DNA of 64,000 nucleotides, from the NCBI GenBank assembly GCA_942159475.1, contig OW804098.1:120367374-120431373 (forward strand), in the 5' to 3' direction. Under the pieces are notes generated by a model. The model did no database searches and was not told the DNA's origin. It was given only the letters and a program-made list of their open reading frames with translations. The first letter of the stretch is position 1; every line of letters starts with the position of its first letter. Below are positions 36,479 to 48,293 of the stretch, one piece after another. The translations under genes were made by a program, and so were the position numbers. This DNA comes from Sthenelais limicola (Eukaryota; Annelida; Polychaeta; Phyllodocida; Sigalionidae).

Positions 36479-36915
36479 GTATTTTGTATTTAAATATTTT
36501 TATTTAGCCAAGCGTGATGTGATACACAATATTCTCAGTCAAAGCTAATGGGGAAAAAAAAAGAAATTACCAGTACAGTTATACAAATCGAGCAGGTCAA
36601 CAAAAGTGTATTACTGAGATTTACAATCAGAAATAAAGAAAAAAGAAAAACAAATTATCTTAAAAACCTACAAAGAAGTTAAGATCAAGTGCAGAATGAG
36701 GAGCATCGTCATACTACATCAGAAATAGACATACGGGCGTCAACATACTCATTATCAAGACAATCCATGAAAAGAAAGATTTATCAGTATAATAATAGTT
36801 ACAACGTTCCATAATCACCCATGTGAGGGTAAACGCATCAACTAGCAAGGCACAAATGAAAAGCACAAATCACAAATCAAAAACAACCAAGTACAAGCAC
36901 AGTGACAAGCACTGT
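36479..36915. other. A-rich sequence between two polypyrimidine tracts, possible retroelement 3' end
   Basis: It starts TTTGTATTTAAATATTTTTA and stays A-rich on the plus strand to about 36900. It resembles the reverse complement of a retrotransposon 3' UTR, but no coding tail is seen. No gene. Confidence 0.35.
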
Positions 36916-37432
36916 CACTTCCTTCTTCCTCCCACACCCATCTGCCTTCCTCCCCCACCCCTACCCTACTTTGCTCCTCCCTATCACCCGTCCCCCTGCC
37001 AACTACTGCCCCTCCGATTTCCCTTGGTCCATTCCTGCTTCCTCACATTACCTCTGCCTCCCCTTCCTCCTTCCTATATCTCGTCCTTCTCCCTCCCCTC
37101 TCCCTTTCTCCTCATCCTTCCCTCGCTCTTCCCTTCCCTCACTCAACCCTTCCCTCCCTTTCCTTCCTCTTCCCTATCTCCCTTCTCTCTCTTCCTTACC
37201 TTCCCTTCCCCCTTCCCCCTTCCCTCTTCTCCCTCCCTTTCTCCTTGCCCTTCTCTCCCTTCCTTTCCTCCCTTCCCTTCCTTCCCTTCCTCCTGCATAT
37301 CTCCCCTTATACCTCCCTGTCCCTTCCCTATCTCTTTGTCCTTCCCCCTTCCTCCCCCCTTCCTCCTCCCTTCCCACTCCCTCCCTCCCCCCTTCCTCCA
37401 AGTCCCCCTCCTTTCTCCCTCCCTGCCCTACA
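36916..37432 (+). repeat. Polypyrimidine tract, 0.5 kb
   Basis: Nearly pure C/T (CCTTCCTCCTTCC). Open frames on both strands (211 codons plus, 75 codons minus) are low-complexity Ser/Pro/Leu and Gly/Glu/Arg and are not called. Confidence 0.92.
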
Positions 37433-37669
37433 CTGATTGCAGTATCGACATAGTGTAAGACACTACCACTAGATGGAGTGATTTATCTAGATAAGAATGG
37501 CGGAGAGACGGCCCTGAGATTACACACTCACAGTTTAATTGTCTCTAATCAAGTACAATTTAATTCTGCTGCTACAATCGATACAACAGCGCCACCCCCG
37601 GCTCTACCTCACCCCAGTCAACTCTCCTGTCTTAGCTCCCGCCATGTAACTCAATTATTGACTCCACAA

Positions 37670-38450
37670 TAGGGCAGTTGCATAGCCGCCATTTTGAATC
37701 TTGATTTGCCTGGAATTATAGAAATAATGTCTTTAAAATCTATTAAAATCTAGTTTAAAATCTATAGAAAACATGACATGTTCAGTATGGGATATTAGAG
37801 CATTGATAAATAGTCCATGCTGAACATGGCATGTTTTCTATACATTTTATGAAGTACAGTTATTCCCATGAGGGGATTTGCATAGCCGCAATTTTGAACA
37901 TTGATTCGCATGGAATTATGGGACTAATGGTACAGTCTAAAATCTATAGAAAAAATGTCATGTTCAGTATGGGATGTGTATCAATGCTCTAATGTCAATT
38001 TCCATGCACCATACATGTTTCCATGACACAAATCCCCATCTTTCCATTTTGAATTTGATATGTTCATAGATCATTTATACAAGCTATGATATTGGAGAAA
38101 ACAATCTTGTAAATTTCAATAAAATTAATAATAAATATTTGTATGTCAGATTGCAACAGAATCCATCCCAGCATGCAATGACATACATGCACATTCCCTG
38201 TGTTTGATTACATCTGGACCATATCACACTAATAGGGGGATTTGCATGCCTCACTGTGTATGTCAACTGCTGTGAATGCTGGGATGGATTCTTTTGAATT
38301 CTGAATTACAGATAATTCTCAACATTCTCATTGAAAATTACAAGAATGTTTTCACAAGTATCATAGCTTTTATAAATGATCTAAGAAAACCAAATGCTTG
38401 ATGTGAAACATGTATAATACATGGATATTTATATTAGAGTGAAGAATTCA
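37670..38450. mobile_element. MITE family E, two or three nested or adjacent copies
   Basis: Left ends occur at 37671 (AATAGGGCAGTTGCATAGCC) and 37868 (GAGGGGATTTGCATAGCCGC). A right-type end lies near 38160 (AATCCATCCCAGCATGCAAT), and an inverted end at 38232 (AATAGGGGGATTTGCATGCC) runs to about 38450. The order suggests insertion of one copy into or beside another. Confidence 0.65.
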
Positions 38451-38890
38451 GAGTCATTCTTCAATATGAATTTAGGGTCAGCAGTTTGGCGGGAAATGAG
38501 TTGCAACACACAGAGAAGTATGTTTTAAAGCCAGAACCGAACCAAGTAGAATGAGAACGGCTATAATCATTTTAATGCTTATATACCAGACAGATTACAG
38601 CGATTACACAGGGACTGGGCTGATTGGCTTATCCTGACGGGACCAATTAATTACCTTGATAGATAAAGGATCCAATTAGCCACAGGCTAACCATAAATGA
38701 CATGAGTTGGATACGAGGCCAGAGTGACCAGCATCACACCTGACTAATTCCCAACCTACACCTTGTCACCGTGTCCTGGTCCGTTTGTTATCTCCCCTCC
38801 CCTCTCCCTCCCGCTCTTAATCAGTACCCCCTCCCCTTCCCTTTGCTGACCTGCTGGTCATGTCCCTTCCCCTTCCTCCCATGTGATCAG
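38435..38890 (-). mobile_element. Solo-LTR-like element, family G
   Basis: On the minus strand it reads through CAGGATAAGCCAATCAG, a TATATAAGC box near 38580, TTCTACTTGGTTCGGTTC downstream of it, and the end TGACTCTGAATTCTTCA. It is colinear and closely similar to 59870-60262 on the plus strand. A TATA box followed by a conserved transcribed part and fixed end fits an LTR; no gag, pol or env sequence is nearby. Confidence 0.55.
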
Positions 38891-39189
38891 AATCTAAGAT
38901 AACAGTGACATGGACATTGGCGCATACTTTGGAGAATAAAAAGGAGTTCACGAGTGTTTGGCGGGAAGACAGATGGTAAGGCCACTGAGCCGGGAGAGGG
39001 TGTGGCAGATGCATTTCTGAATAAGACTTCAAATAAATATTCAAGCTCTCAAAGAGTAGCTTTGAATTTTACAAGAGCATTGATTAATATTCCATGCTAA
39101 ACGCATGTTTCTATAGTTTTGAATCTGTACCAACTCAATTATTTACACCATAATAGGGGATGTGTATGCTCTACTGGTGTTTGGGCAGT

Positions 39190-39410
39190 GTTGCAGTTTT
39201 CAGTTTCAACAACTTTTCATTAAATGTTTAACAAAGGCAGTATCCAGTCTTAAAACTATTAAACATTTTCAGGAACCTCTTTGCGAGGATATACCTAAAT
39301 GATTTAGAAATCACCGTTTAAAATTGCTAATTACTGAACTATTTTTTACTATGAAAACTATAAACGGTAAACTTGACAGGAACTAAATGAACAAAAAACA
39401 TCCGTCATTT
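39190..39410 (+). repeat. Interspersed repeat, copy 1
   Basis: It shares AATTGCTAATTACT, CAGTATCCAG and GGATATACCTAA-like words in the same order with 59262-59480 in the receptor gene's third intron. Ends and class are unknown. Confidence 0.5.
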
Positions 39411-39460
39411 TCTCACTCCTTCCAGCGACTCCTATCCTATCCAAGCTTCCTCCCCTTCCT

Positions 39461-39694
39461 GGGTCAGATCTTTAGAAAATGTACAATGCGCCTTCACTAT
39501 TTCTCTCAAATAACCCACATTTAAGACAGAAGTGAGGTTAAAAATGCAGTTTAACATAGCAAATAGATACTATAAATCAACGCGACACCCAATATACTCA
39601 GATATACCCGGTATTCATCATTTATCAGCCTAATTTAGCAAAATTCCCTAAATTTGTAGGGCTGCCTATTGTACATTTTCCGAAAATTGGACCC
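39461..39694 (-). mobile_element. MITE family A, full copy, reverse orientation
   Basis: The ends GGGTCAGATCTTTAGAAAAT and CGAAAATTGGACCC are flanked by TCCT and ACCT, a 4-bp pair with one mismatch. Confidence 0.83.
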
Positions 39695-40036
39695 ACCTCC
39701 AGCTCCTCCTACTCTCATAACCCCCTTCCCCCTCCACCCCAACCCCCTGGTTCTCCCCCACTCGTTCCCATGTGGGACTGTTGTCAGAGCGTGGTGGGTG
39801 AATGTTGATAACTCCACCAATATAAACATATCCATAAACATACCCGTATGTTGGCATACCAGCGTCTATGTTCTGGTCTAATCTACCTCCTGTATTCCTT
39901 CTTCTCCATCTCTGTCCTCATCTTCCCCCCTGTCTCCCCACCATTTCAATCTCACCCAGTGCTCCTCTCTGTTCTTCTTTCTGTAATGTATTCTTTTCTG
40001 TTTCGTGTTAGTGCTAGTATTAACTCAGAAGAATAT

Positions 40037-40271
40037 GGGTCAGATTTTCAGAAAATGTACAATTTGCAGCTCTACACATTTAGGAAATTCTCCTAAATTA
40101 GGCTGAAAAATGATGAATACCGGGTAAATTTGAGTATATTTGGTATCGCATTGATTTAAAATATCAGTTCCGTTATGTTAAACTGCATTTTAGAGCTCAA
40201 TTTTCTCTAAAATTTGGGTTATTTGAGAGGATTGGTGAAGTTGAATTGTACATTTTCTGAAAATCTGACCC
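40037..40271 (+). mobile_element. MITE family A, full copy
   Basis: GGGTCAGATTTTCAGAAAAT is mirrored by CATTTTCTGAAAATCTGACCC-type sequence at the right; the flanks are ATAT at 40033-40036 and 40272-40275. It is one of the best-preserved copies in the window. Confidence 0.9.
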
Positions 40272-40330
40272 ATATGATGGTCAGATGTAATGTGGCTACT
40301 GAATAACATTACTCAAATCAAATAATATTC

Positions 40331-41578
40331 CTCACTTTCGTCTCTTTTCTGCTCTCCTTTCTCTCCTTCTGATCTCTCTTCTCTCTCCTCTCTACGTTGT
40401 TCTCACCTCTATTCGCTCTCCGCTCTTCTCTCCTCTCCCTTCTGTCTCTCTCTTCTCTCTACCTCTGTGCTTATCCCTCTATTGCTTTCTCAATTCACGC
40501 TGCCACTCTCTTTCTCCTCTTTCCTCTCTCTCGACCCTCTTTCCTCTCTTTCTCCTTCTGCTCTCTTTCTCTCTCATCCCACTCCTTTCAGTTCTCCCAA
40601 CTTTCCGTTTTCCCGTCTCTCCCACTCTCACGTCTCTCTCTGTCTCTCTTTGACTCCCTCTCCCTCCTATGTATGTCCTCTCCTCTATGTCTCCTCTCCC
40701 CCCCCCCACACACTCTCTCTTACTCTGACCCACTCCCTCCTTCTCTCACCAACTTTACCCCTCTCTTTCCTTCTCACCCCCTCGCTGCTTCTCTCTCTCC
40801 TTTTCTCTCTCCAGCCCTCTCCCTCTCTCTCCCACTCTCTCCTACTCTCGCCCTCTCCATCCCCCTCCCTCTCTGTCCCTCTCTCTCGTCCACTCTCTCC
40901 TACTCTCACCCTCCCTCTCAATCCCCCTCTCTCTGTTCTCTCCCATTCTCTCTTCTCCCTGTCCCCTCTCCCTATCTCCCTCTCTGTCCTTTCTATCTCC
41001 TCTCTGTCTCCTTTCTGCTCTCTCCTCCTTCACTCTTCCCCACTCTCCCTCTATTTTCCTCTCTCTTGGTCTTCTTAACTCTCCCCCTCCCCACTCTTCT
41101 CTACCCGCCCTGCCGTCCTCCCACCATCTATCTCATCCCCACTATACCATTCTATACCATTCTTCTCCTCTGTCTCCTTCTCTCACCCTGTTTTGCCCAC
41201 TCTCACCCTCCCTCTCACTCTCTCTTCTCTCCCTTATTCTCTCTCCCTGCCCCATCTTCCAATTTCCCTTTCACTCTCTCCTCTCTTTGGCCTCATCCCC
41301 TCTTTACATCCCTTCCCTCTCCTCGCTCTCAAATACTTTTCCTCTCTTTTTGTCTTCTCTCTCCCCCTCCTTACTCTTCTCTCTTCGTTCTCCCATCCTC
41401 TCTCCCCTCTCCGCCCTCCCTCTCCCTCTCTCCCCTCTTCCCCCAACACTCTCTCTCCCTCTGTCCCTCTCCCCTCACTCTCCTCCTGTCTCCTCTCTCT
41501 CTGCCTACTCCTCCTCTATCTTCTCTACCCGCCCCGCCGTCCTCCCACCATCTATCTCAGCCCCACTATACCATTCTC
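40331..41578 (+). repeat. Polypyrimidine tract, 1.25 kb
   Basis: Built from CTCTCTCC-like words with no purine runs, it keeps long frames open on both strands (401 codons plus). The peptides are Ser/Leu/Pro-only, so this is not a gene. 41095-41160 and 41520-41580 are near-identical (CTACCCGCCCTGCCGTCCTC), so about 420 bp has been duplicated in tandem. Confidence 0.95.
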
Positions 41579-41769
41579 CCATCAGATTGTAGGAGGTCAT
41601 AACAAGACCAGAGGAGTAGAAAACAAGCCATATAGAAGTACATGGTAAAAAGTCAGTTAATATTGGGAACCAATGTAGAGCAGGGCCTGGTCCTGGCGCC
41701 CCATAGATACAAACAGATGGACTGCTTTATGGCTTCTATACACCGAGGTGATGTGCTGGCTATTGACCC

Positions 41770-43245
41770 TGCACATTCAGTTAAAGCTGGACTCTCAGTT
41801 AAAGATGCAGTCCAAGTTAAAGCTGCACATTCAGTTAAGGCCGCACTCTCAGTTAAAGCTGCACTCTCAGTTAAAGCTGCACTCTCAGTGAAAGCTGCAT
41901 ACACAGTAAAAGCTGCACTGCCATTTAAAAACTGCACTCTCAGTTAAAGCTGCACTAACAGTTAAAGCTGCACTCCCATTCAGTTAGGGCTGGACTGTCA
42001 AGTTAAAGCTGGACTCTCAGTTAAAACTGGACTCTCAGTTAAAGCTGGACTCTCAGTTAAAGCTGGACTCTCAGTTAAAGCTGGACTCTCAGTTAAAGCT
42101 GGACTCTCAGTTAAAGCTACACTCTCAGTTAAAGCTGCAGTCCAAGTTAAAGCTGAACTGTCAGTTAAAGCGCACTGTCAGTTGAAGCTGCACTCCCAGT
42201 TAAAGCTGCACTCTCAGTAAAAGCTGCTGTCCAAGTTAAAGCTGAACTGTCAGTTAAAGCGCACTGTCAGTTGAAGCTGCACTCCTCCCAGTTAAAGCTG
42301 TACTCTCAGCAAAAGCAGGACCATCAGTTAAAACTTCACTCTCAGTTAAAGCTTCACTCTCAGTTGAAGATGCACTTTCAGTTAAAGCTGCAATTTGAGT
42401 TAAACTTTCACTGTCAGTAAAACATTCACTCTCAGTCAAAGTTCACTGTCAGTTGAAGGTGCACTGTCAGTTAAAGCTGCACTGTCAGTTAAAGCTGCAC
42501 TGTCAGTTAAAGCTGCACTGTCAGTTACAGCTGGACTCTAAGTTAAAGCTGGACTCTAAGTTAAAGCTGGACTCTAAGTTAAAGCTTGACTCTCAGTTAA
42601 AGCTGGACTCTCCGTCAAAGCTACACTCTCAGCTTGACTGTCAGTTAAAGCTGGACTGTCAGTTAAAGCTGGACTGTCAGTTAAAGCTGGACTCTCCGTC
42701 AAAGCTACACTCTCAGCTTGATTGTCAGTTAAAGCTGCAGTGTCAGTTAAAGCTGCACTCACAGTTAAAGCTTCACTCTCAGTTAAAGCTGCATTCTTAG
42801 TTAGATCTGCACTTACAATTAGAGCTGTACTCTCAGTAAAAACTGCACTCTCAGATAAAGCTGGATTCTGTGTTAAAGCTGGAATCTTAGTCAAAACTTC
42901 ACTCTCAGTTAAAGCTTCACTCTCAGGTGAAGGTGCACTTTCAGTTAAAGCTGCAATTTCAGTTAGATATTCAATCTCAGTTAAAACTTCACTCTCAGTT
43001 AAAGCTGCACTCTCAGTTGAAGGTGCATTCAGTTAAAGCTGCAGTCTCAGTAAAAGCTGCACTCCCAGTAAAAGCTGCTTTCTCAGTTTAAGCTGCACTC
43101 CTAGTTAAAGTTGCTTTCTCAGTTTAAGCTGCACTCCTAGTTAAAGTTACATTCTCAGTTTAAGCTGCACTCCTAGTTAAAGTTACATTCTCAGTTAAAG
43201 CTGCACTCTCAGTTAAAGCTGCACTCTCTATCAAAGCTGCACTCG
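41770..43245 (+). repeat. 18-bp minisatellite, about 80 units
   Basis: The unit is CTCAGTTAAAGCTGCACT with GGACT, TCCAAG and GTCAGT variants. 18 bp is six codons, so several frames stay open (SVKAAL, QLKLHC, and ALTESA on the minus strand), but 1-3-bp changes shift the frame repeatedly. The unit matches the inverted end of family C (TTAAAGCTGCATTCTCAGC). Confidence 0.95.
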
Positions 43246-44394
43246 GTATGAAAACATGACAATAGTAAAATATTGCTAACTCAGGTACTATACATTTGGT
43301 CAGTCTAAGTAAATTCTAAGGTCAAGATTAAGGTCAACACCATCCATCTGTAATAGCTGGACGCCGCTGAGGATATCCACAATGTATTTGTATCTAAGGA
43401 TTGTTATTCAGCCATAGAACATTCTGTAACAAATACGATTTTCTCGGATCTTGCTGTTATGTTTACAAATATCAGTTAAATAATATAATCTGGCGAGAAA
43501 ATCACAAAACGTAAATGGTAGAATAATAATGATAATATTAATATCAAGAGCCTCGCACTTAGGCAAATGAAAGAAATAAAAAAATCCACTTCCAGCGTTG
43601 TCTTATTCAAACATTCAAGTGGGTGGATCCTTTGTATGTATACATTAGAACCCCAGATCTATTTATTTACTTAACAAAAGGGTTGTAAATGTAATACATG
43701 CAAGATATTAATCTATGAAAAAAAAACACGGACAAATCCACAGAAAGAGTGAGTGAGATTGGTTACTTTACGCCCTTATCAACACATTTAATATGGTTAT
43801 ATCAAGGGCAGGAGAGGTGAGAGGGAGGCAGTTTATGATCATACCCAGGAAATAGAGACAGAGAAGAAGGGAGAGAGAGACAGAACAAATAGAGACAGAA
43901 AGGCACTTTATGGTCATACCATGGACCATTCCACAGAAAGAAACGACTCCCAATGAATGTCCCAATGATGTGCCCTGCAGAAGGAGGATATGACACAACA
44001 TATTATGTAATGGTTATTGGCCAAGTGGTTCACAACACAGAAAACTATAACACTTTCCCGGACTAGAAACTGGACCTGTAGTACAAGAAGCCAATTTATT
44101 TTATATACAAAATTAAAGTGGAGATAGAAAATGACATTTGTATCAAAACATATTTCATAGATGTAATGAGATGAGAAATCTTTGGATGTAATTTCTATTT
44201 TTCAGATGAACATTGAAATAAAAGCTTTGAACCATAAAAGGTGAATATTTAACAAGAGATTAAAGAAGTAGTTTATCAATAAGCCACAAAAATAACCTCG
44301 GTAGAAGAATATGTTGAAAATAAATAAATATATTCAAATGGTAAAAAGAGATACCCTCTCAAGCAGATCCCAGCGATATAAACCAAAATGAAAA
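43246..44394. other. Intergenic sequence, no gene recognised
   Basis: 43800-43925 has a short purine-rich duplication (GTTTATGATCATACC and CTTTATGGTCATACC). The remainder is AT-rich and unique in the window. Confidence 0.4.
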
Positions 44395-44844
44395 AGTATG
44401 AAATAGTTATGGAATAAGCTGCAAAAATAGCTGTGGGTGAATCGGATAAAGTAGAACATAAACAAGGATAGGCCGCTATGAATAACCCGCAACCCCGCTC
44501 CACCAGATGAGCAATAGAGTAAACAAACAAGAACAACAACAGCAGCAAGCAGATGGGGAATTCATGAAGGAAGATTTGGGGAGGAGGGGAGTGTGTGGCG
44601 GGGTGCGGTGGGTTTGATTTTCAAAAAATGCACAATCTACATTTCTACACATCTCTCAAATTCTGCTAATTTAGGGTGAAAAATGATAAATAATAGGTTT
44701 ATCCGAGTATATTCTGGAATGTATTCATTCAATACATCTGTCTAGTTATGTTGAACTCTATTTTGAACCTGATTTTCGTCTTAAATCTGTGTCATTTAAG
44801 AGGATTGGTGAAGGTCAATTGTACATTTTCTGGAGACCAAACCC
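44395..44844 (+). repeat. Direct duplication, copy 1, including a MITE A
   Basis: From GAAATAGTTATGGAATAAG through GGTGAATCGGATAAAGTAGA, CACCAGATGAGCAATAGAGT and a G-rich GTGTGTGG stretch to a family A MITE at 44610-44844. The same order recurs at 45520-45999, so the MITE was carried along. Confidence 0.8.
44610..44844 (+). mobile_element. MITE family A (GCACAATCTACA type), duplicated copy 1
   Basis: It starts GGGTTTGATTTTCAAAAAAT and ends GGAGACCAAACCC. The altered ends GGGTTTG/CAAACCC still pair. No clear target duplication (CGGT versus ATTC). Confidence 0.75.
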
Positions 44845-45519
44845 ATTCGTACAACATAGCAAGCCAAAACTGAACACATTCCTAAAACAACAACTTGTGG
44901 GAAAACACGTTTCAAGAATGTGATTTTCGCAACTTTACAGTCCTTTTACGGTTACACATAACATAATATGTAAAAAAAACCCAGGGAAATTCCATAAACA
45001 TAGCCTGGGAAATGTCTATGGATAGACGACAGAACAAACTACTACGGATTTAATAGAATTGAAATTATACTAACCCTTGTCAAAGCAAAGGGAGTAAAGC
45101 AATGAGCCACAGAAATAGCCGTGGGACGATAATATGGAGAGAGGACAGATTAACTTTAAGAACAAGAAATATTTTGAAATGAATTGAATATGAATTCTTG
45201 ATGATAATTAGAATTATTGTTATGCGATGGGCAATTTCATCTTATAACAAATATTTTTCAATTAATAGAATTTAAATTCTTGACTATAATTCAAATTTTG
45301 GACGCTGATACAAAGGACTTTGCATCATGGAAAGTAATGTCATACACATATAAATAGATACAAACAATTCTAGAAAAATAGCTGTGGGAAAAAAAATGGA
45401 GAGAAATGAATGCAATTTTAATTTTTGACTATAGTTAAATTTGTGTTATGAGATGGACACTGGTCAAAACACAGGACTTTGCATCATAAAAAGTTATAAA
45501 TACTAATATACATAGAAAT
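44845..45519. other. AT-rich spacer between duplicated blocks
   Basis: 44880-44970 weakly resembles family D (GATTTTCGCAACTTTACAGTCC). 45160-45480 has three related ATTTTTGACTATA-type stretches. No gene. Confidence 0.35.
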
Positions 45520-45999
45520 AGTTATGGAATAAGAGGCAAAACTAGCCGCGGGTGAATCGGATAAAGTAGAACATAAACAAGGATAGGCTGCTATGACAGG
45601 CGCATTTATTCCTGAATAACCCGCGGACCCCTCTCCACCAGATGAGCAATAGAGTTTTGGCAAACAAACAAGAACAACAATAGCCGCAAGCAGATGTGGA
45701 ATTTATGGAGGAGGATTTGGGGAAGCGGGGAGTGTGTGGTGGGGTGGGGTGGGGTAGGGGCGAGGGGAAGGGAAGTGGGTCAGATTTTCAAAAAGTGCAC
45801 AATCTACAGTTCTACACATCTCTCAAATTCTTCTAAATTAGAGTGAAAAATGATAAATCTGAGTGTATTCTGTGTTGTATTTATCCAATACATGTCTCTG
45901 ATTATGTTGAAATGTATTTTTAACCTGATTTTCGCCTTAAATTTGGGTTATTTGAGAGGATTGGTTGAGGCCAATTGTACATTTTCTCAAAGCGTGGCC
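45520..45999 (+). repeat. Direct duplication, copy 2, including a MITE A
   Basis: Colinear with 44395-44844 at about 1.13-kb spacing. It has an added GACAGGCGCATTTATTCCTG segment and a longer GGGGTGGGG run before the MITE at 45777-45999 (start GGGTCAGATTTTCAAAAAGT). Confidence 0.8.
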
Positions 46000-46276
46000 G
46001 TGGTAGAGGGGTGGGTGGAGGAAATGGGCGGGTACATGGATTGGCAGCCTGATCCTGGACACAATAAATCATAGCAATCTGTGCTGGTGGATCAGCCACT
46101 GGGGCTGGGGTGGGTGGGGCTAGGGGGGAGATGGAGGGGCACTCTCACTGTGTATATTGAAATAAATGGTACATCATATCATCATTTCATGAGGAGTGGG
46201 GGATGTAGGGTAGAGGGTATATTCCCTAAATTCAACTATAAATTACCTTAAATTGGAGAAAGTCTACTTGTATAAA

Positions 46277-46522
46277 GGAGTCCGACTTTCAGAAAATTTA
46301 TGTACAATTGGCAGCTGTACACATTAATTTTAGTAAATAAGGCTAAATTAGGCTACAATTTGGTCAATACTAGGTATATTCATGTATATTTAGCATTGCA
46401 ATGATTCTAGCAATCTGATTGGTTAGGTCGAACTGTATTTTGAACTTTATTTTCGTCTGGAATTTGGATTATTTGAGAGGATTGGTGAAGTTGAATCGTA
46501 CATTTTGTAAAAATCTGACACA
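46277..46522 (+). mobile_element. MITE family A, diverged copy
   Basis: Ends GGAGTCCGACTTTCAGAAAA and GTAAAAATCTGACAC remain pairable. It contains a 4-bp insertion in the left end (AAATTTATGTACAATTGG). Confidence 0.7.
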
Positions 46523-46734
46523 AATAAATAATAGCAAATGAATCATGTAGAGGTGTGGTGAATGAGTGGGGGGGGGGTGCAGATGGAAGGGAGCACTCTT
46601 GTACTAATCTTGGACTAATCATGGATATAAACCACTCCTTCAAAAAAACATCAGGAGCAAAGTATATACAAAACTATGTTTATTATATCAAATAAGACAC
46701 TGTCTGACAGAGAAGAGTAAAGGAGACCTGTATA

Positions 46735-47145
46735 AAATTTATTTTTGATTTTGGGGACTATCTGTATGACGCCGTTCCAAAATTGAAATCACTATTTGGT
46801 AAGCTCCAGTCTTTACATAATTCAGCACTTCGTATTATTTTTGGAAAAGCAAAACGGTCTAATTTAGATCAAGAACACTTAGATCGAAATGTGTGAGACC
46901 TAGATAAAAGAAGACAACAATATACAATAGATTTAAGGCACTTCATGGCTAATAATGATAATGATAATCGAATATTATCGACTAGAAGTCATATTAAAAG
47001 CAGACAAAGTTTAGAATTACTACAGCCAAAATTCACAAAACTTTAAACTCATCTACTTATAAATCTGCTAAATACTGGAACTCCCTAGAGATACGAGATA
47101 CAGGACTGGATATTACTCAGCAAAATTATTGATGTACATTTAAAT
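46735..47145 (+). pseudogene. Non-LTR retrotransposon ORF2 C-terminal remnant
   Basis: One frame gives KLQSLHNSALRIIFG followed by LDKRRQQYTIDLRHFM, then after a frame change STYKSAKYWNSLE. This order (LQ..HN.ALR.IF, then L..RR, then a YW.SL end) is the usual C-terminal domain after the reverse transcriptase in jockey/CR1-type proteins. An in-frame TGA after HLDRNV and a frameshift near 47045 show that it is dead. No reverse transcriptase core precedes it. Confidence 0.65.
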
Positions 47146-47476
47146 GAAATTGATTCATTGTAGATCACTCTATACTGTGACATCTTTACATATAATATAA
47201 TATTATTATGTCTTATTATGTGTCTTTATGCTGCTTGGGATGGACCAACCGTTATTGCCTTTTTTACTCTTGCATTGTGTTTTATTCTTCATTTCTACTA
47301 CCGGTGAAATTATCAAACTGTATTAGATAGATCATATTAGCTGTAGCTAGATGTATGAGAAGCTGAAGTTTACTGTCTGCGACTCAGTTGCTATAACTGC
47401 TTCTGATTTTAACCAAATACTTCTAGTTTAGATATTAGAAAATAGTCCTAAAAATTATTTTGGCATAGTAATAAAA

Positions 47477-47630
47477 TGCTGTTCTACACATCTTTCAAAT
47501 TCTGCTAAATTAGAGAGAAAATTGATAAATACTGAGTATATCTGAGTTTATATCTTTATTGTATTCATTCAATAAATCGGTCTGGTTATGTTGAACTGTA
47601 TTTTTAACCTAATTTTCGCCGAAATAATAA
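47477..47630 (+). mobile_element. MITE family A, internal fragment
   Basis: It has TTCTACACATC, TTCTGCTAAATTAGAG and CTGGTTATGTTGAACTGTAT in family order, without either inverted end. Confidence 0.65.
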
Positions 47631-47884
47631 ATATAAATAAATATAAATATCTGAGATATCATGGACGTCATAGCCGCCAAAATGGGTTATCAGTGCACAG
47701 GTGGTTATATCAGTGCACAGGTTGTAGCTCGCAGAACCAACGACGAAATGACAGCAACTGAGACTAATGTATCATAGCAGTCTATGGCGGTAGGGGAAGG
47801 GGTAGAGGGAAAGGGAAGGAGCTCTGTATATGCGTATATTGAAATAAATGGTTATTACCTTAGCTAGAGAATCATAGCAATATG

Positions 47885-48293
47885 TGATGTGTTTCAGGAA
47901 AATGAGTCATCAGTCGCAAAAATTATATTTTTCAAAGTGTTTATTTTACAAGATCACTTTTTCGGAATGTTCGGATTTTTGGCGAGTTCATCATTTATGG
48001 TTGTATCAATCCATGTATCAAATCAGGACATTATATATAATATATCTTTTCGTTTTAAAGGTCCTCATATGGAGTATATTCAGTTAGTTTACTGGTTATT
48101 GCCTACCAGAAATATTACAAACTTTGTTTCAAAAATAAAGATATCAAACTTAAAATATGGAAATACTTATTAGAATATTGGACTGTTTACTATCATTGGA
48201 ATCGGCTTGATCTCCTGTTTTCTGATATGGTGATATCTCACAATTCATATTTTGCGACTTATGACTTATTTTCCTAAAACGGATCACATATGT
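47885..48293 (-). mobile_element. MITE family D, full copy, reverse orientation
   Basis: From GTGTTTCAGGAAAATGAGTC to TTTTCCTAAAACGGATCACA, with reverse internal landmarks. The frames inside it are not genes. Confidence 0.83.

Noticed and set aside
36823..37458. Open frames of up to 211 codons (plus) and others on both strands in CT-rich tracts, including 40397-41602 (401 codons)
   Set aside because: The peptides are only Ser/Pro/Leu/Phe (or Arg/Glu/Gly on the other strand). The frames are open because the tract lacks purines, and no domain or splice context supports a gene.
42453..43036. Repeat peptides (QLKLHC, SVKAAL, ALTESA) in the 18-bp array
   Set aside because: They are tandem-array noise. 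Small indels shift the frame many times, and the unit is a transposon end.
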